Below are positions 39,202-50,500 of a stretch of 64,000 nt of DNA, in pieces. The translations under genes were made by a program, and so were the position numbers. Source of the DNA: Symbiodinium kawagutii (Eukaryota; Sar; Dinophyceae; Suessiales; Symbiodiniaceae); NCBI GenBank assembly GCA_009767595.1, contig VSDK01007123.1:213787-277786 (forward strand), given 5' to 3'. A model generated the notes under the pieces. The model saw only the letters and a program-made list of their open reading frames with translations. It ran no database searches and was not told where the DNA came from. Position 1 is the first letter of the stretch. Every line of letters starts with the position of its first letter.

Positions 39202-39397
39202 CAGTATATCTAGTAAACAAAATCCAAACAGCTCCTGAGCTTCCAACCCGACCCAACTCAATCAGCTGTGTGTCCCCCCGCCTTGTAGATGAAGGCATCT
39301 CCGCGCCCGATGGACCACTTCATCTCGTGGGTGTCGATGGTGTGGCAGTTGCGCACCTCGCTCTCCGAAACGTTTCGCACCGCACCCGTGGGAAGTG
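36558..39397 (-). CDS. Unknown gene, at least five exons, 5' end missing
   Basis: Exons 39282-39397, 38369-38407, 37780-37819 and 37154-37242 join in phase with GC, GT, GT and GT donors. Readings: VRNVSESEVRNCHTIDTHEM and KWSIGRGDAFIYK; ALKVERPGAGASA; KLRPYHWWLHGSTG; VIDNAYIPEWELLSENIASA. The fit of three tiny exons in one frame is strong support. A likely terminal exon (about 36764-36558, stop TGA) holds VRYLKQNQNVVRFHSKAARTG and TTYLLNFVTDAEGRYK. Between them, 36771-36978 is open in all frames and its use is unclear. FVTDAEG recalls metallophosphoesterase starts, but the following metal ligands are not seen, so I assign no function. Confidence 0.6.
39164..39194. repeat. (TA)n microsatellite
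   Basis: CTATAT and TA runs about 90 bp beyond the start of exon 39282-39397 in an AT-rich spacer. The interval 38420-39150 has no supported exon. Confidence 0.92.
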
Positions 39398-40090
39398 CTG
39401 CGGGGCTCAGTCATTGGTGAGTTCCAAGTGGAACAAGAACTGCTTGGTGGCTGATCTGAGTTGCCCCGTCCATCCCCATTCCCTTCAAAAAAAAACCGTT
39501 CATTTGATAGTTATCCCCAGGTATGGTTGAAAACAGAAAGCGTGGAAGACACCAACCAGAAGGAATGGATGGCTTAGGTATAGCCCATGAGAAATACTTC
39601 ATTAGCCAACCGGAGTTTTCGTGATAGCTATGTAGGATTCTTTTAACTCCACTCTCGGGCCGATAACATCAGTGTGTTGAAAGGAACACAAACAGTCGAA
39701 ATGAACAGCGCTGCCAACCCCAGCCGGGGTGGGCAGCATGAAGGCCGAAGATTACAAGCGTCTCTTGAAGCCGCACATGCTGCAAGACAACCAACTTCGC
39801 ATACGTATGAACACCAATTAATCTAACGCCACCGATCCATCGAAGCAAGCCATCTTTGTTGCAAACAATGATTCTGTTCAGATTCTCTAGAGCAGCCTGT
39901 CTTCAACCCGAAGTGGGGACACCCAACCTACAGGATTTCAGGGTTACACATATTCGGAGAGTTTCCTTGGGCCTCAAGTTTAAGGTAGCCATAGCATTAG
40001 TGTTTTCCAATAGCAATTTTGGACTCGAGAATCTTCCAGATTGCTTGCTCTACAAAGCCAAGCTGCAAGTCTCCTGGAAGCCACACCATA

Positions 40091-42842
40091 CTATGCTGAG
40101 GGTCCCTGAGCATCCCTGACCACTACAGTGCCGCCCTTGGTCAACAGGTACTGCGAGATGTGGTTGTGTCCAAACTCCTGCGCAACATCCCATAGGGTGA
40201 TGCAACAAATGTCCTGATTGCATCAGTTTTATCTGAGTCTGAGTGTTGACACCTGCAGCCAGCAGTAAAAAGTTCATAGAAGCATGGCCGCTCAAGCGAA
40301 AGTGGTGGTTGGATTGAACCACACCCATATTTCAGACATTGTTGGGCAACTAGCCAGAAAGCAGCAGCACTGTGTATACACATATTCTACAATACTGGAC
40401 GCTGCCAAACCAGGTCCCTGTTCCAGAACAAACAAGATGCCGGCTGGTACAATTGATATTCAGGGGATCACAGCCCCTCCGAAACCACCACTCCCACAAA
40501 AGGAAAAGTATGCCAGTATCAACGACCAGCAATATGTTCAACCAACAGGTTGCCCAGCAATGCAACCAGTTGAACCTCATCAACAAAAGCAGCTACCACT
40601 GCTTTTGAAAGAATGGCATCCAGTGAAAATCTCGGGGGAGAAGAAAATTCACCCGCTTTGCTCGAAGACCCCGGAAACGCTCCTTTGCGATGAACACCTC
40701 AGGAAGCTGAGCAGCCAGGCATCGTCTTGCAGCCAGGTTGCACCAGCATTGGCGCATTGGGGTGTCGTAAAATGACGATCCAGCGATCTGATCCAAAAGT
40801 TTGCGACCATTTGAGTAGGAAATTCCATCATCCTAGTAGGAAAACTATGACAACATCAACGGTTTTGGAATAACCCCGCTTTTTGAAAGCCACATGAACA
40901 TTGTAAACTCAAAACAGCTGATGGAGAATCTCATGAACACCCTGCGTGGTTCATAGGGATTAGAGCTGGGTGCGTTTATCCCCAACCAAGTGTTGGAGAA
41001 TGTTAGAGCATGCGAGAAATCAGTATGAATGGTAGGATGGTGATCCGTCAGTGACGCCCACTGAATAAAAAACAAGGTGTCACGAGGTTGATAGTTGCTG
41101 TCTGTTCTCTCAAAACGCTAAATCTGAATTGTTTATGCAACTCTATGCAACCATTGGGATGTCATGTTGGTGCTTTCCAAATGCCCATGCACCAGTCGCT
41201 GACTCAGTCATACAAAACAAACATTCGGCAGCCTATGGTAGTCCGATTTATACCCCCAATGACCACTCAACACAAAACATGTGCGACCTTCACAAAATCA
41301 CAGATGTTGACGGTACCCAAATTCACATTCCCTTTGAGTGTAGCAGCATCGCAGTAGTGATGAGGATAGAGTTACCCAAGGAAAAGGACCCAACACGTCC
41401 TGCAATGAGAACTTCTTGACATAGTCCATGCCTGTGTGCGCATGAATCATCACCACCACTTGTGGTTTCCTGCTGNNNNNNNNNNNNNNNNNNNNNNNNN
41501 NNNNNNNNTGGTTTTCTGCTGATGATCTTTGGTCTTTCGGTGGTAAGGGGTACACAACCATGGTGCTATGGCACAACGTTGCCATGACTTGCTCCTCAGC
41601 TTGGCATTCCCGAGCTCTTGAACCAAGGGACTCCGTTGCCGTTCCAAAGGACTGGGTTCACTTCATCCACATCCTGCAGCGCTGTGGCTGAGCATCGACT
41701 GGGTGCCTATGGCTTCTTGGTTGATGGAGAATGGCGGCTTATGGTTGACACTCAAGTAACTCCTGGAACCAAGTAATTATGATTGATGGTTGGCACCAAT
41801 GCTTGACACTTCATTATGGTTGACACTCAAGTAACTCAAGTAACACACAATAATGGACAGCGATCCTGAATTTGTTTGGCTCGATCCATGGCCAACGCTA
41901 CACCCCGGCAGTGGTGATGTCCTTACAACAGCAAAACGCCATAGTATGTAAGGTGATGTGCGGCATGCCGATTGATCCGGGCGCACTGACGCACCTGACC
42001 ATTGTCTACGTACTCCTTCACGCGATTGAAGTCGCCTGGCATGTCCCAAGTTGATTTAGAAGTTCAATGAAGTTCATGGCATGGTCTATCCTAGGCACAG
42101 AAGCTATGCCGGGAAAACGACGATCTGAGTCCCTATGGTGCCTGCACAGCACGCTCCCCACCACGTGTGTTGCGATCCTTTGCTCTTGAGATATTCGCCT
42201 GAGCTGGGCACAACGGAGCACTGCCAATGACGTTGGCTCTGGAGATCACTAGGGGTATTCGGTATCTGTATGTGTATGTTGCAATTTGAACACTTAAAGA
42301 TTTGTATATGTATACATGTAAATACTCGTATATGATTATCAATGGATACTCCCATGATGAATAATTTATTAACAGCCCCATATCCTGTACACTTTGATGG
42401 CATGGTCACATGAATCGCATCCGTCACGTGAAGTGTTGAGATATTCAGAGCTGTCACATGCTGCCTGTGGCAGGGGTCTGTCACTACCTGTTCGAGCCTG
42501 AAGCTTGATGGATGGATCCAAACATCTCAAATACTTTCAACTACTCCACGGACGACAGCAGTTTATGTTGGTTACATGTTGGTTGATTCATGAGTGATTT
42601 ATATGTTCAACCGACCTAAATTCATGATACAAGAGCATTTCAACATAGCAGTTGGACCTTTGAAAACGAAATGGCTTCGGTCAACACCTGAGGATGAGCT
42701 CAAGTAACCAGCTCAGTCCAAGAGCTGCATCCAAGGCAAAACTGGGGTCCACGGCAAATGGGATGCTCACTGGGGAATCTGAAGCCCTGGCAGCTGCAAA
42801 CAAATTGGGACAGCGCGCCAGCAGTGATTCAGCGGGAAGCAT
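40091..42842 (-). CDS. Small ankyrin-like protein, 95 aa, three exons
   Basis: Exons 42719-42842 (ATG), 41995-42035 and 40091-40213 (TAG) total 288 nt in phase. The first exon reads LLARCPNLFAAARASD and ends FALDAAL. The second, GDFNRVKEYVDNGQ, is an ankyrin helix pair start. The last has TLWDVAQEFGHNHISQYLL, the second ankyrin helix, then GGTVVVRDAQGPSA and the stop. The Leu, Ala, Gly and His positions fit ankyrin repeats, which mediate protein contacts. The first donor would be GA (CTTG|GACTGAG), allowed in dinoflagellates but rare; if wrong, the first exon changes. The second intron holds the assembly gap at 41476-41508. Open readings at 40593-40831 and 40284-40775 fall in this intron. Confidence 0.6.
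41476..41508. other. Assembly gap (33 N)
   Basis: A run of N between TGGTTTCCTGCTG and TGGTTTTCTGCTG. The near-identical flanks suggest a tandem repeat that the assembler could not close. It is within an intron of the ankyrin-like gene. Confidence 0.99.
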
Positions 42843-42987
42843 GGGTGGTTTAACATGGATCCTCCCCTTGACCAATCAGCATTGCTTTGCAACCATAGTT
42901 GGGCTTGAATGTCGCTGAAGAAGTTTCAATCCCATGAGGGCTGCGCATGCTGGGCTGTGAGCCAAAATTCAGGAAGGGGTCAACGGC

Positions 42988-45547
42988 TTAGCTCTTCCCC
43001 GTGGCCAGGTCCTGAAAGCGTGCTGCGCCTACATTCGCCCCGCCTCTAGAAACATCATTCTTTGAGAAGAGATAGCTCATCATAGCAGTCACATCCAGTC
43101 CTTTAACCCGTCACAACAAGTATACCTATACATATAATGCATCCAAATCTAATGATTCATGACGGGCAATCATGCATGCAGATTCTATGATTATATACAT
43201 ATTCTATCATATTCTATGACTATACACCCGCATGTACATCAACACAAATGGCTGTGGGTCAAAACCCCGTACCCCTGGTTCCCCCATCATTAACCATTGT
43301 TTTCCCTATGAAATTGTTGGGGAATATCCCCCATTAGTTGGTTGATTATTATTGACCCATAGCCAAATACACATACCAGGTGTAGGATCAGCAGCGAAGA
43401 AAACATCACCGACTCTCCAAGCGCTGCCTCATATCCTGCGTAGTCGATGGCTCTAAGACCTGGCGGAACTCGGCGGTTGGGGGCACCTGGTGCTGTGGGG
43501 CTGGTGCGGGTGGTGCACGGTTTAGTGACTGGCCGCCCCGGGATCCCTAGCAACAGTATTGGTTAGTATTGGTTAGTATTGGTTAGTAATGATTAGTGGT
43601 TAGTAATGGCATACCCTTTGCGAAGCAGCTGGAAAATGGTGGCCAGTTGGATGGCTCCAGCTTCTCGGCCTGCTCGAGAAAGGGGGCCATCCAAGTCCGC
43701 TTCAAAGTCTTCCACCATCATCTGTATGAGGTCCTCGCGCTGGCTGGATTGATGGATGACAATTCTGGCTGAGTTCCAACAGCTGGATTCAGTACTGCAG
43801 AGTTCACGCATGGTTCACGTGTGAATGTATGGTCTCTGAGAAGGCCTTTGAAGATGTTTGATGTCTTGTTAGTACACAACAACTGATGTTTCTAAACCAT
43901 GGCAGCGGAGGAAGAAACTCGAAAGATCTTCAGAACACTATGTCAAGTGCACTTGCTGTTGGTGTTTCCCCATACTGTTTGTCATCCCAGTGGGAACATC
44001 CTGGTTGCCCAGGTAGGAATCAGAGCCGTTCCTCAGTCGCCCCTGTCAAATGCGGATGACAACCCCCGGCTTCAGTGAAAATCCAAACAGCAACAAGATC
44101 GCCTACGTGCGCCCAGAAGTGATTTCAAATAGTCAAACCATTCCCCCAAAACATGTACCATCAAACTGCTTTTCTATAATCATACCATGTGTGATGTACC
44201 AGCAACCACAAATGAAATAGACCAGATTTATAGCAACTAGGATAATCCCCCGTGATTGTTCCCCCAACTGTGGCCATCTGCATTCTATAAACGTTTGGGC
44301 TTTATAAAATGGAAAATCAAGTAAAATCAATATGTTTTGTTTATAGAATGAGTAAAGCGAGATAAAGCGAGTGCTTTTATAGAATGATTTTCCTTGTAAA
44401 CACCTACCAAAGGAAGTGGCGAAGCACAAAGTGCAAAACCTTTATGGAATGAGGTTAGTGCCTGCCAGCAACCATCAGATGAGGGAACCCGCTCTATTTA
44501 TAGAATGTCCTCAGTGTCAACTACATGTGACATGCTTTTGTCAAGCGATTCTTTTGCCAAGGCAAAGGGGTTTATAGAATGAGTTCAACATGTCCACACA
44601 AGAGGCTTCCCAGGGGTCACCAGGCTGATGTTTATAGAATGAGTGAATCAACATCCATCAATATATATCATGCTTTTTTTTTCTCTTGGATCCTTAATGG
44701 AGCCCAAGGTCCTTTATAGAATGGGCCTGTTAATGTCATTCTATAGACTCACACATCCCTCATTCTATAGTGAACACTGGCGGGGGGTCTAGGATATATA
44801 TATATATATATATGTATCATTTTTTTGACAGCATGAAATAGACCAGCAACCACATAAATTAGAGTTCGCCATCCCCATGGACCGATATGTTGAAACATGT
44901 TGAAACTACATGTATCTAACGGCACGTGGAGGAACCACTCAATCATCCGCCTCAACCCTTCCACTCCATCGGTCCCAATTGCCCATCATGCAGGCAATCA
45001 TCAGCGCAGTCATGTGATTGCTATCCAAAGGAGCGTTGAGGTTCACTCCAGCCTCCAAACACAGGTGGACTTAGAGATGTGGCTGCGATGTGGGTTCACT
45101 GTCAGTTCAGCAACTCCTTTGTGGCTGCGAGCAGCAAGAACTGACGTTAGCTCAAGGAATTTTGTTTCAAGCTTGAAACGGTTACATATGTCAATTCAGT
45201 GGTGAAACCGAAATCACTACCATACCATACTATATTAACTATCAATTCACAATCCATCAGCCGTCAAACAGAACGCCAACAGCCATCAATCAGCCAACAA
45301 GCGGTATAACTGTATAACTATAACTCAGAACCTATATGAATCTATACCCATTATATGACTATATAGCTATACCAGGACCATATCATCCCCATCTACCACC
45401 CACAACGGGTGAGTCCGGTGACGCCTGCAGTAGCTTCCGGACCGTGAAGACGTCGCCGTCCACCACGGCTTGTTCCAACTCGTAGAGGTCGTTGGGCAGC
45501 GTGTCGCGGAAGTAGTCGCCCGAGTAGCGCCCCGGGAACTTCCGTTC
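42988..45547 (-). CDS. Gene with ankyrin-like segment, 3' part
   Basis: Exons 45425-45547, 43615-43739 and 42988-43045 (TAA) join in phase. The first reads RYSGDYFRDTLPNDLYELEQ then AVVDGDVFTVRKLLQ, which resembles the start of an ankyrin repeat, and it has a GC donor (CAG|GCGTCA). The second reads MMVEDFEADLDGPLSRAGRE and QLATIFQLLRKG. The third, GGANVGAARFQDLATGKS, ends the protein. The open minus reading at 43400-43490 between exons two and three is not needed. The phases also allow splicing from the SET-domain gene upstream, through 46576-46656. The stop lies 146 bp before the ATG of the small ankyrin gene. Confidence 0.52.
43248..43367. mobile_element. MITE-B copy, full length
   Basis: Starts ATGGCTGTGGGTCAAAACCC, has CGTACCCCTGGTTCCCCC, ATTAACCATTGTTTTCCC and CCCCCATTAGTTGG, and ends TATTGACCCATAGCCA. 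About 120 bp with both inverted termini; a good reference copy. Confidence 0.88.
44283..44770. repeat. Cluster of TTTATAGAATG motifs
   Basis: The motif or its complement, exact or with one change, occurs about ten times (near 44283, 44340, 44374, 44440, 44494, 44569, 44629, 44711, 44736 and 44760), spaced about 25-75 bp, often followed by AG. The intervening sequences are unrelated. A few looser copies lie near 38590-38645. Confidence 0.8.
44793..44813. repeat. (TA)n microsatellite
   Basis: A TA run directly after the TTTATAGAATG cluster. The interval 44820-45420 shows no supported exon; 45560-45900 is a degenerate AATAATGGT tract. Confidence 0.92.
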
Positions 45548-46474
45548 CTGGCGGTCGTGGTGGTGGGGGTTTGATGAAGCAAGAGATGAGTGAATAATGG
45601 TTGATTTAATGAATAAATATATATATGAAGAACGATTAATTATATATACTAGCAATAAAATGATGATAATAGTAGTAACAATAGTAAAAATAGTAATGGT
45701 CATGATGATTGATCAATGAATAGATATGAATAGTGATGAATTAATAATATGATAGCAATAATATCATGATAGGCAACTAATGATGATAATAGTAGTGATA
45801 GTAATAATGGTAAGAATAGTAGTATCTATGAATAATGGTTGCAATGAATGGTTTTATAACAATGCTATGACTATGGTTCATCATGGTTGGTAATGGTTGG
45901 CAATGCTATGGGTTTAACCATGCTGTGGAGACCAACCGGTTTAACCAAGTAACCAATAGTTGGTAATGGTTGGTAACCGTCGATTTGAATTAATGATGGT
46001 TTGGTGATGGTAAATTGTTGATCTAATGCCCAACTGTGGGTTGGCTCCAGTAAGCAGCACTTTGTAACCATAGACCATACTATTATATAGGAACAAAAAC
46101 AACATAAATCTTGCATATAAATAAGAGTAAACATTGGACTGGTGGAATAAAGGTGGGCAATTCAAGTCGATCAAGAAGTTGCTGATGCTGATGATGACGA
46201 TGATTACTGTTCTTGTTGTCTCGTTGATTTCTTGTAATTCATGAGTTTCTACCACCTTCTGCCGATACCTCAACTGGGATATTGATACTGCCGAGCTGAG
46301 GATTCAAATTTCGCGACTGGAAACTGGTTCTCACTCCAATCTGGAGAAAGAAACCTGCTCTAAGCACAGCTGGATCCCTGCACGACCTTAAAGGCACTGG
46401 CCCTGTGATGTAATTCTCTTGGCCTGACGATGCTTGGGGAAACTGGTGACATCCCAAGTGGAGTGGATGTCCAA

Positions 46475-46548
46475 CCACCAAAATGGTTGGTTTACTGCTA
46501 TAGATGACTAATATTGGATGATTTGGGGGTACCCTTAAAAAAAGAAAC
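46475..46548. mobile_element. MITE-A remnant
   Basis: Retains ATGGTTGGTTTACTGCTATAG, GATGACTA and GATGATTTGGGGGTACCC, then AGAAACAT; the left terminus is lost. Confidence 0.6.
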
Positions 46549-46575
46549 ATGTCCAGTGACCACCACTGCAACCAC

Positions 46576-46656
46576 CCCCCTGGAGGAGCCTCCAAGGGTG
46601 GATAATCCAGGGCCCATGTTGGGAGCGTCATCTCGCCCACTTGCGGCTGCCCCCGG
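46576..46656 (-). CDS. Exon candidate between SET and ankyrin-like genes
   Basis: A GC-rich island with acceptor TTCTCAG and a GT donor. In the phase left by exon 47585-47673 it reads AAASGRDDAPNMGPGLSTLG. A second frame (QVGEMTLPTWALDYPPLEAP) is equally protein-like. If the first is right, the SET gene continues into 45425-45547. Confidence 0.35.
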
Positions 46657-47584
46657 CTGAGAAGAGCGGCTGCGGTGTTTCACAAGCAGCCGCACGCCCG
46701 AAAAGTGGAAACCAACCAATTGGAGTTGTCCAAGGATACTCCTGTCAAGCTCACCTGTGCGCTCATGTTTCCTGGAATTCCGGGTGAGGCAATCTGTATC
46801 CCAATTCACTTGCTGATAGCTCAAACAAACATGGGTGCCATGGAACACAGACCAAGGTAGTTGGTCAGGTCCCTTGAAATCAAAGGCATCAAAAAAATCC
46901 AGCAGGACTTCTATCAGCCAGGTGGACCAAGGGAGGCAAGGCGGTCAATTTTTATCCACAGAGATTCACACACTGCTGTAGCATCAAAGCTCTTGGTGAG
47001 TCGCATCCCTCTGCCAGAAGCACATTGTCCTGCGAGTCTGTGGGCGGAAAGTTGTGATTTAGAGCAGGGTAACCAATCATTCCTGCAAGTTGATTGCTGG
47101 CTAATCATGGTTAGTACTGGGTAAGAATGGAATTGAAACTGAATGGTCATGGCCTAATGGCTCATCATTGGCTGACAGTGGCCAAACATGGCTCATATGG
47201 CTGATACTGCTTGATCTAGTTGATAACGGTTGATCCCACTGCTGTTGCTTTGTCTAATCTACCGGAGGCTACTGCTCGTTGTATGCGAAACAGAATGACC
47301 CGGATTCTAAAAACACGCTGTTGGCTGGATGTAGTCATTAGACAACCCACTAGAGCCATCATCAGCCATCCTTGATCACATATGTGTCCATCAATTGACA
47401 AATAATTGCCCATCATTTAACCCTTAAACAAACATCATTTCAACAAAACCATTTCAACAAAAACATTTCAACTCATCCTTTCAGCCGCTTCAACTAATCA
47501 TTCCAACAGCGCTAGATCCAATCATTTCAACATACTTCAACCCACCAGTGCCCAAGCCCTACGGCATCGTGAACCACCCACGAC

Positions 47585-50500
47585 CCATGTCGTGTCCAGC
47601 GCCAACTTGGACATGTCGTAGGCCATCTCCAAGTCGCCCAGCTCAGCCGCTGCCTCGAAAGCCGCCTCAGGAGCTGTGGGACTGCGGGGGCGGTGCCTCG
47701 GAGGAACATGCTGGGCACTGGAGTGGTGGATGATTGGTTTGCACCTGATAAGTGGATGATTTGGTTCAGTTTATACTTGATGGTTCGGTCCGGTTTTATA
47801 GTTGATGATTGGTTGGTTCATGATGCTGATAGCTGATCAGATGTTATAACTATTCTGGGGTTTCCAAAACATAGATTTCTCCATCCAGTCGAACAATGAC
47901 AAGTCTAGCAGTGATTAACCTCATGATTCGTGAAGTAATAAACAACGGCATGGGTGATGTTGTCTTGAATGCCATTGGATTTATACTAGCCTGAATCCTC
48001 AGTTGTAGTTGTCAAGTGCCATCAGTGGCGGTTAGCTCCCATGGATCCTGGAAGGTCCACTGGCTTGGGATCTACGAATGGAAGGATCAAATTGTATCTC
48101 CAAGGGGAAGGTTGGCCGTGTGGACTTTGCATGTGCCACCCCATCAAATCCCATTTCTATCTATGTTTCTGTTTTGTAGGACTTGATGCCAACCTTCCAC
48201 TTTGACGCAGAACAAAAACCACTTCAGAGATTCTGACAACTACTAACATCTACCCATAACAAATTCATCATGATCAACCAAGTTCACGACTTCTTTTACC
48301 ACTACGCCCATCATTAAGCAGCACCATCTCCCTCCAGGCTCCATTGGACTCGCCCAAGCACTGAGTAGGTGCGACACTTCAAGGCTGGATTCCCCTTGAA
48401 CTCCTCAGCTCCCCGATGTCCCAGGCTGCTGTGACAGGAGTCCGGGGCGGTAATGTGGATCTCTCACGACTGATGATGCTCATCCATATGACATGAAGTG
48501 TTTACTAATATCTATATTGCTATAAGTTCGCAGTAGAAACTTTGCTGTGTACATATTGTATACAAATGATTGTTACCCGATAGAAAAGGTAAATGAATGT
48601 CACCCATATACATAGTAAATAGTTGTAACCCATATATTGAGTAGTTCTCTTACAATCTAAGCAGTTGAGGTTGTGACATCCCGTCAGTTCGCAGTGGGGG
48701 GTTCTACATCTGCTGCTGTTTCAGTCATCTCCACACTGAACATCAAGGTAGGGCAATTAACTTCGGAAACAATGAGCCCAGAAATGAAAATCACAAAAAG
48801 TGATAGCTCAAAATCTCAGCAGAGAATGATTCTGTTGATTTTGGTCGTGTTTATTGGGATACAGTGTTTGGACACAGTCTAGGAAATCTAATTATCACAG
48901 CACGGACATGGATTGAAGTCTGGTAATCCTCACGGATTTAGGACAATTGACCAAAGTTCAAAATGAAATCAGGCGCTTCTTTTGCAGTATTGTGGGGGTT
49001 CTTATCCAAATCTGAAAAGCAACATCTTGATTCAATTTAAATTAATTAATTGATCTGAAGATCACCCCAAACAATTACAACGGAACAAGAGGGGAAACTA
49101 ACATCTCAATTTGGAAGTACTATTCTCAACTGAGCACTTTCCCCTCTCCAATTTGTTGACCTCAGCACTTGGTACCGTTTCGGTCACCAAAATGACCAGC
49201 GATTTCTTGGGGGTTAAGCCACTGAACCAGGCCGCAGTTTGCCTTGCCGAGACGCCAAGTCAATGAGTTTGATGCTCCTTTGCACCGCCTGCTGCAGTGC
49301 AGCCACATCTGCTCTGCCATCTTCAAGCTGCCTGCGGAGAAAACAGAGGCTGTTGTTGACATGTTACGACTGTGTTGGGTCTGGGTTGATATGAGAACCA
49401 CACAAGCAGTTCATCAGTGGAAGATTTGTGTTCATAAGGCAAAGATAATTTGTCAAAAACTATTTAAAGAAATAGTATAAAACGACATTATAGCGGTTCA
49501 TGAGTCTTGTTGTCCTTGTTGGGCTTTGTCCTAGGTCTTGGGGTTCCCAGCGTTGGCATTGATCTCCCCCCCATCATGGTGACGCGCGACCTGGCGCGCC
49601 TCGCCAGTTGGCCCAACTCCTGGCGTCGCTCATCACTAGCAGCGCCAGCCGCAGCGCCAGCGGCACAGGCCTCGCAGTTGCAGGTGAACTTCAGGCGCTG
49701 CAGCAGGGCGCGGCGTTCCTCCTTAGGCCTGGGAGGTGAGCCAGGTGGTGGTGGATGGGTGGGTTGGTGGTTGTGGTTATGGTTGTAGTTATGGTTATAG
49801 TTATGGTTATTGGTTGGTTGGTTATAGTTGGTGGGGTTGGTTGTCTTGGTTATGGTTGGCTGGTTATGGTTATGGTTGCTTAGATGGAATAATTGACCAC
49901 CCACGCTTGGATCACGTCCTTGTTGTGGCTTTGCTGGTTCTCACGTGGAGTATATGTGATTCCATGTGGACCAGGCATCAGAGTTTTCTGCGATCATTGG
50001 CATTGGAAAGGTTTGGGTGCTTGAGGTGCTGGACATGACACAATGTTCACAGGATCAAAAGCATAGCACAACTGTGGTTGAGATAACATGCCATACAATG
50101 TGAAGTTTTACCCAAAGTTTGGGTCCCAAACAAGACATTGAAACACACACACGCACACCATCAGTGCTTTTCCCACATGTAGCATGCAGCTGTTGAGCAG
50201 TTCATTGGAACCTTTTAATACCCTTTATGTTTGGTACCCTTTCTGTGGTTTGGTGGTTTTGGCAGCCCACTAAACAAACCCATGGGGAACTATAGAAATC
50301 TAAGAAAAACTAAAATCACCTAAAACCATCTAAAAAAACCTAAGAACATCTAAAAAGTTCCCTGGCAGATCTGCTCCGATTCAACCATCCCTGGTCCCTT
50401 GCAGAGCTGCAGGCCAAGTGGGTTGCTACTTGGGCTTATTTGGTGGTGCATTTCTCTCAGTACGCTTCTCCGGGACCCTTACCCTTGGTGACCATATCCT

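Noticed and set aside
40284-40775. A 163-codon plus-strand ORF, the longest single ORF outside the repeats
   Set aside because: It lies opposite and inside the intron of the ankyrin-like gene. It has no family likeness and no splice or neighbour support; retained only as an unexplained open stretch.
44283-44770. CRISPR array
   Set aside because: The repeats are only 11 bp, spacing is irregular, both orientations occur, and the context is eukaryotic.
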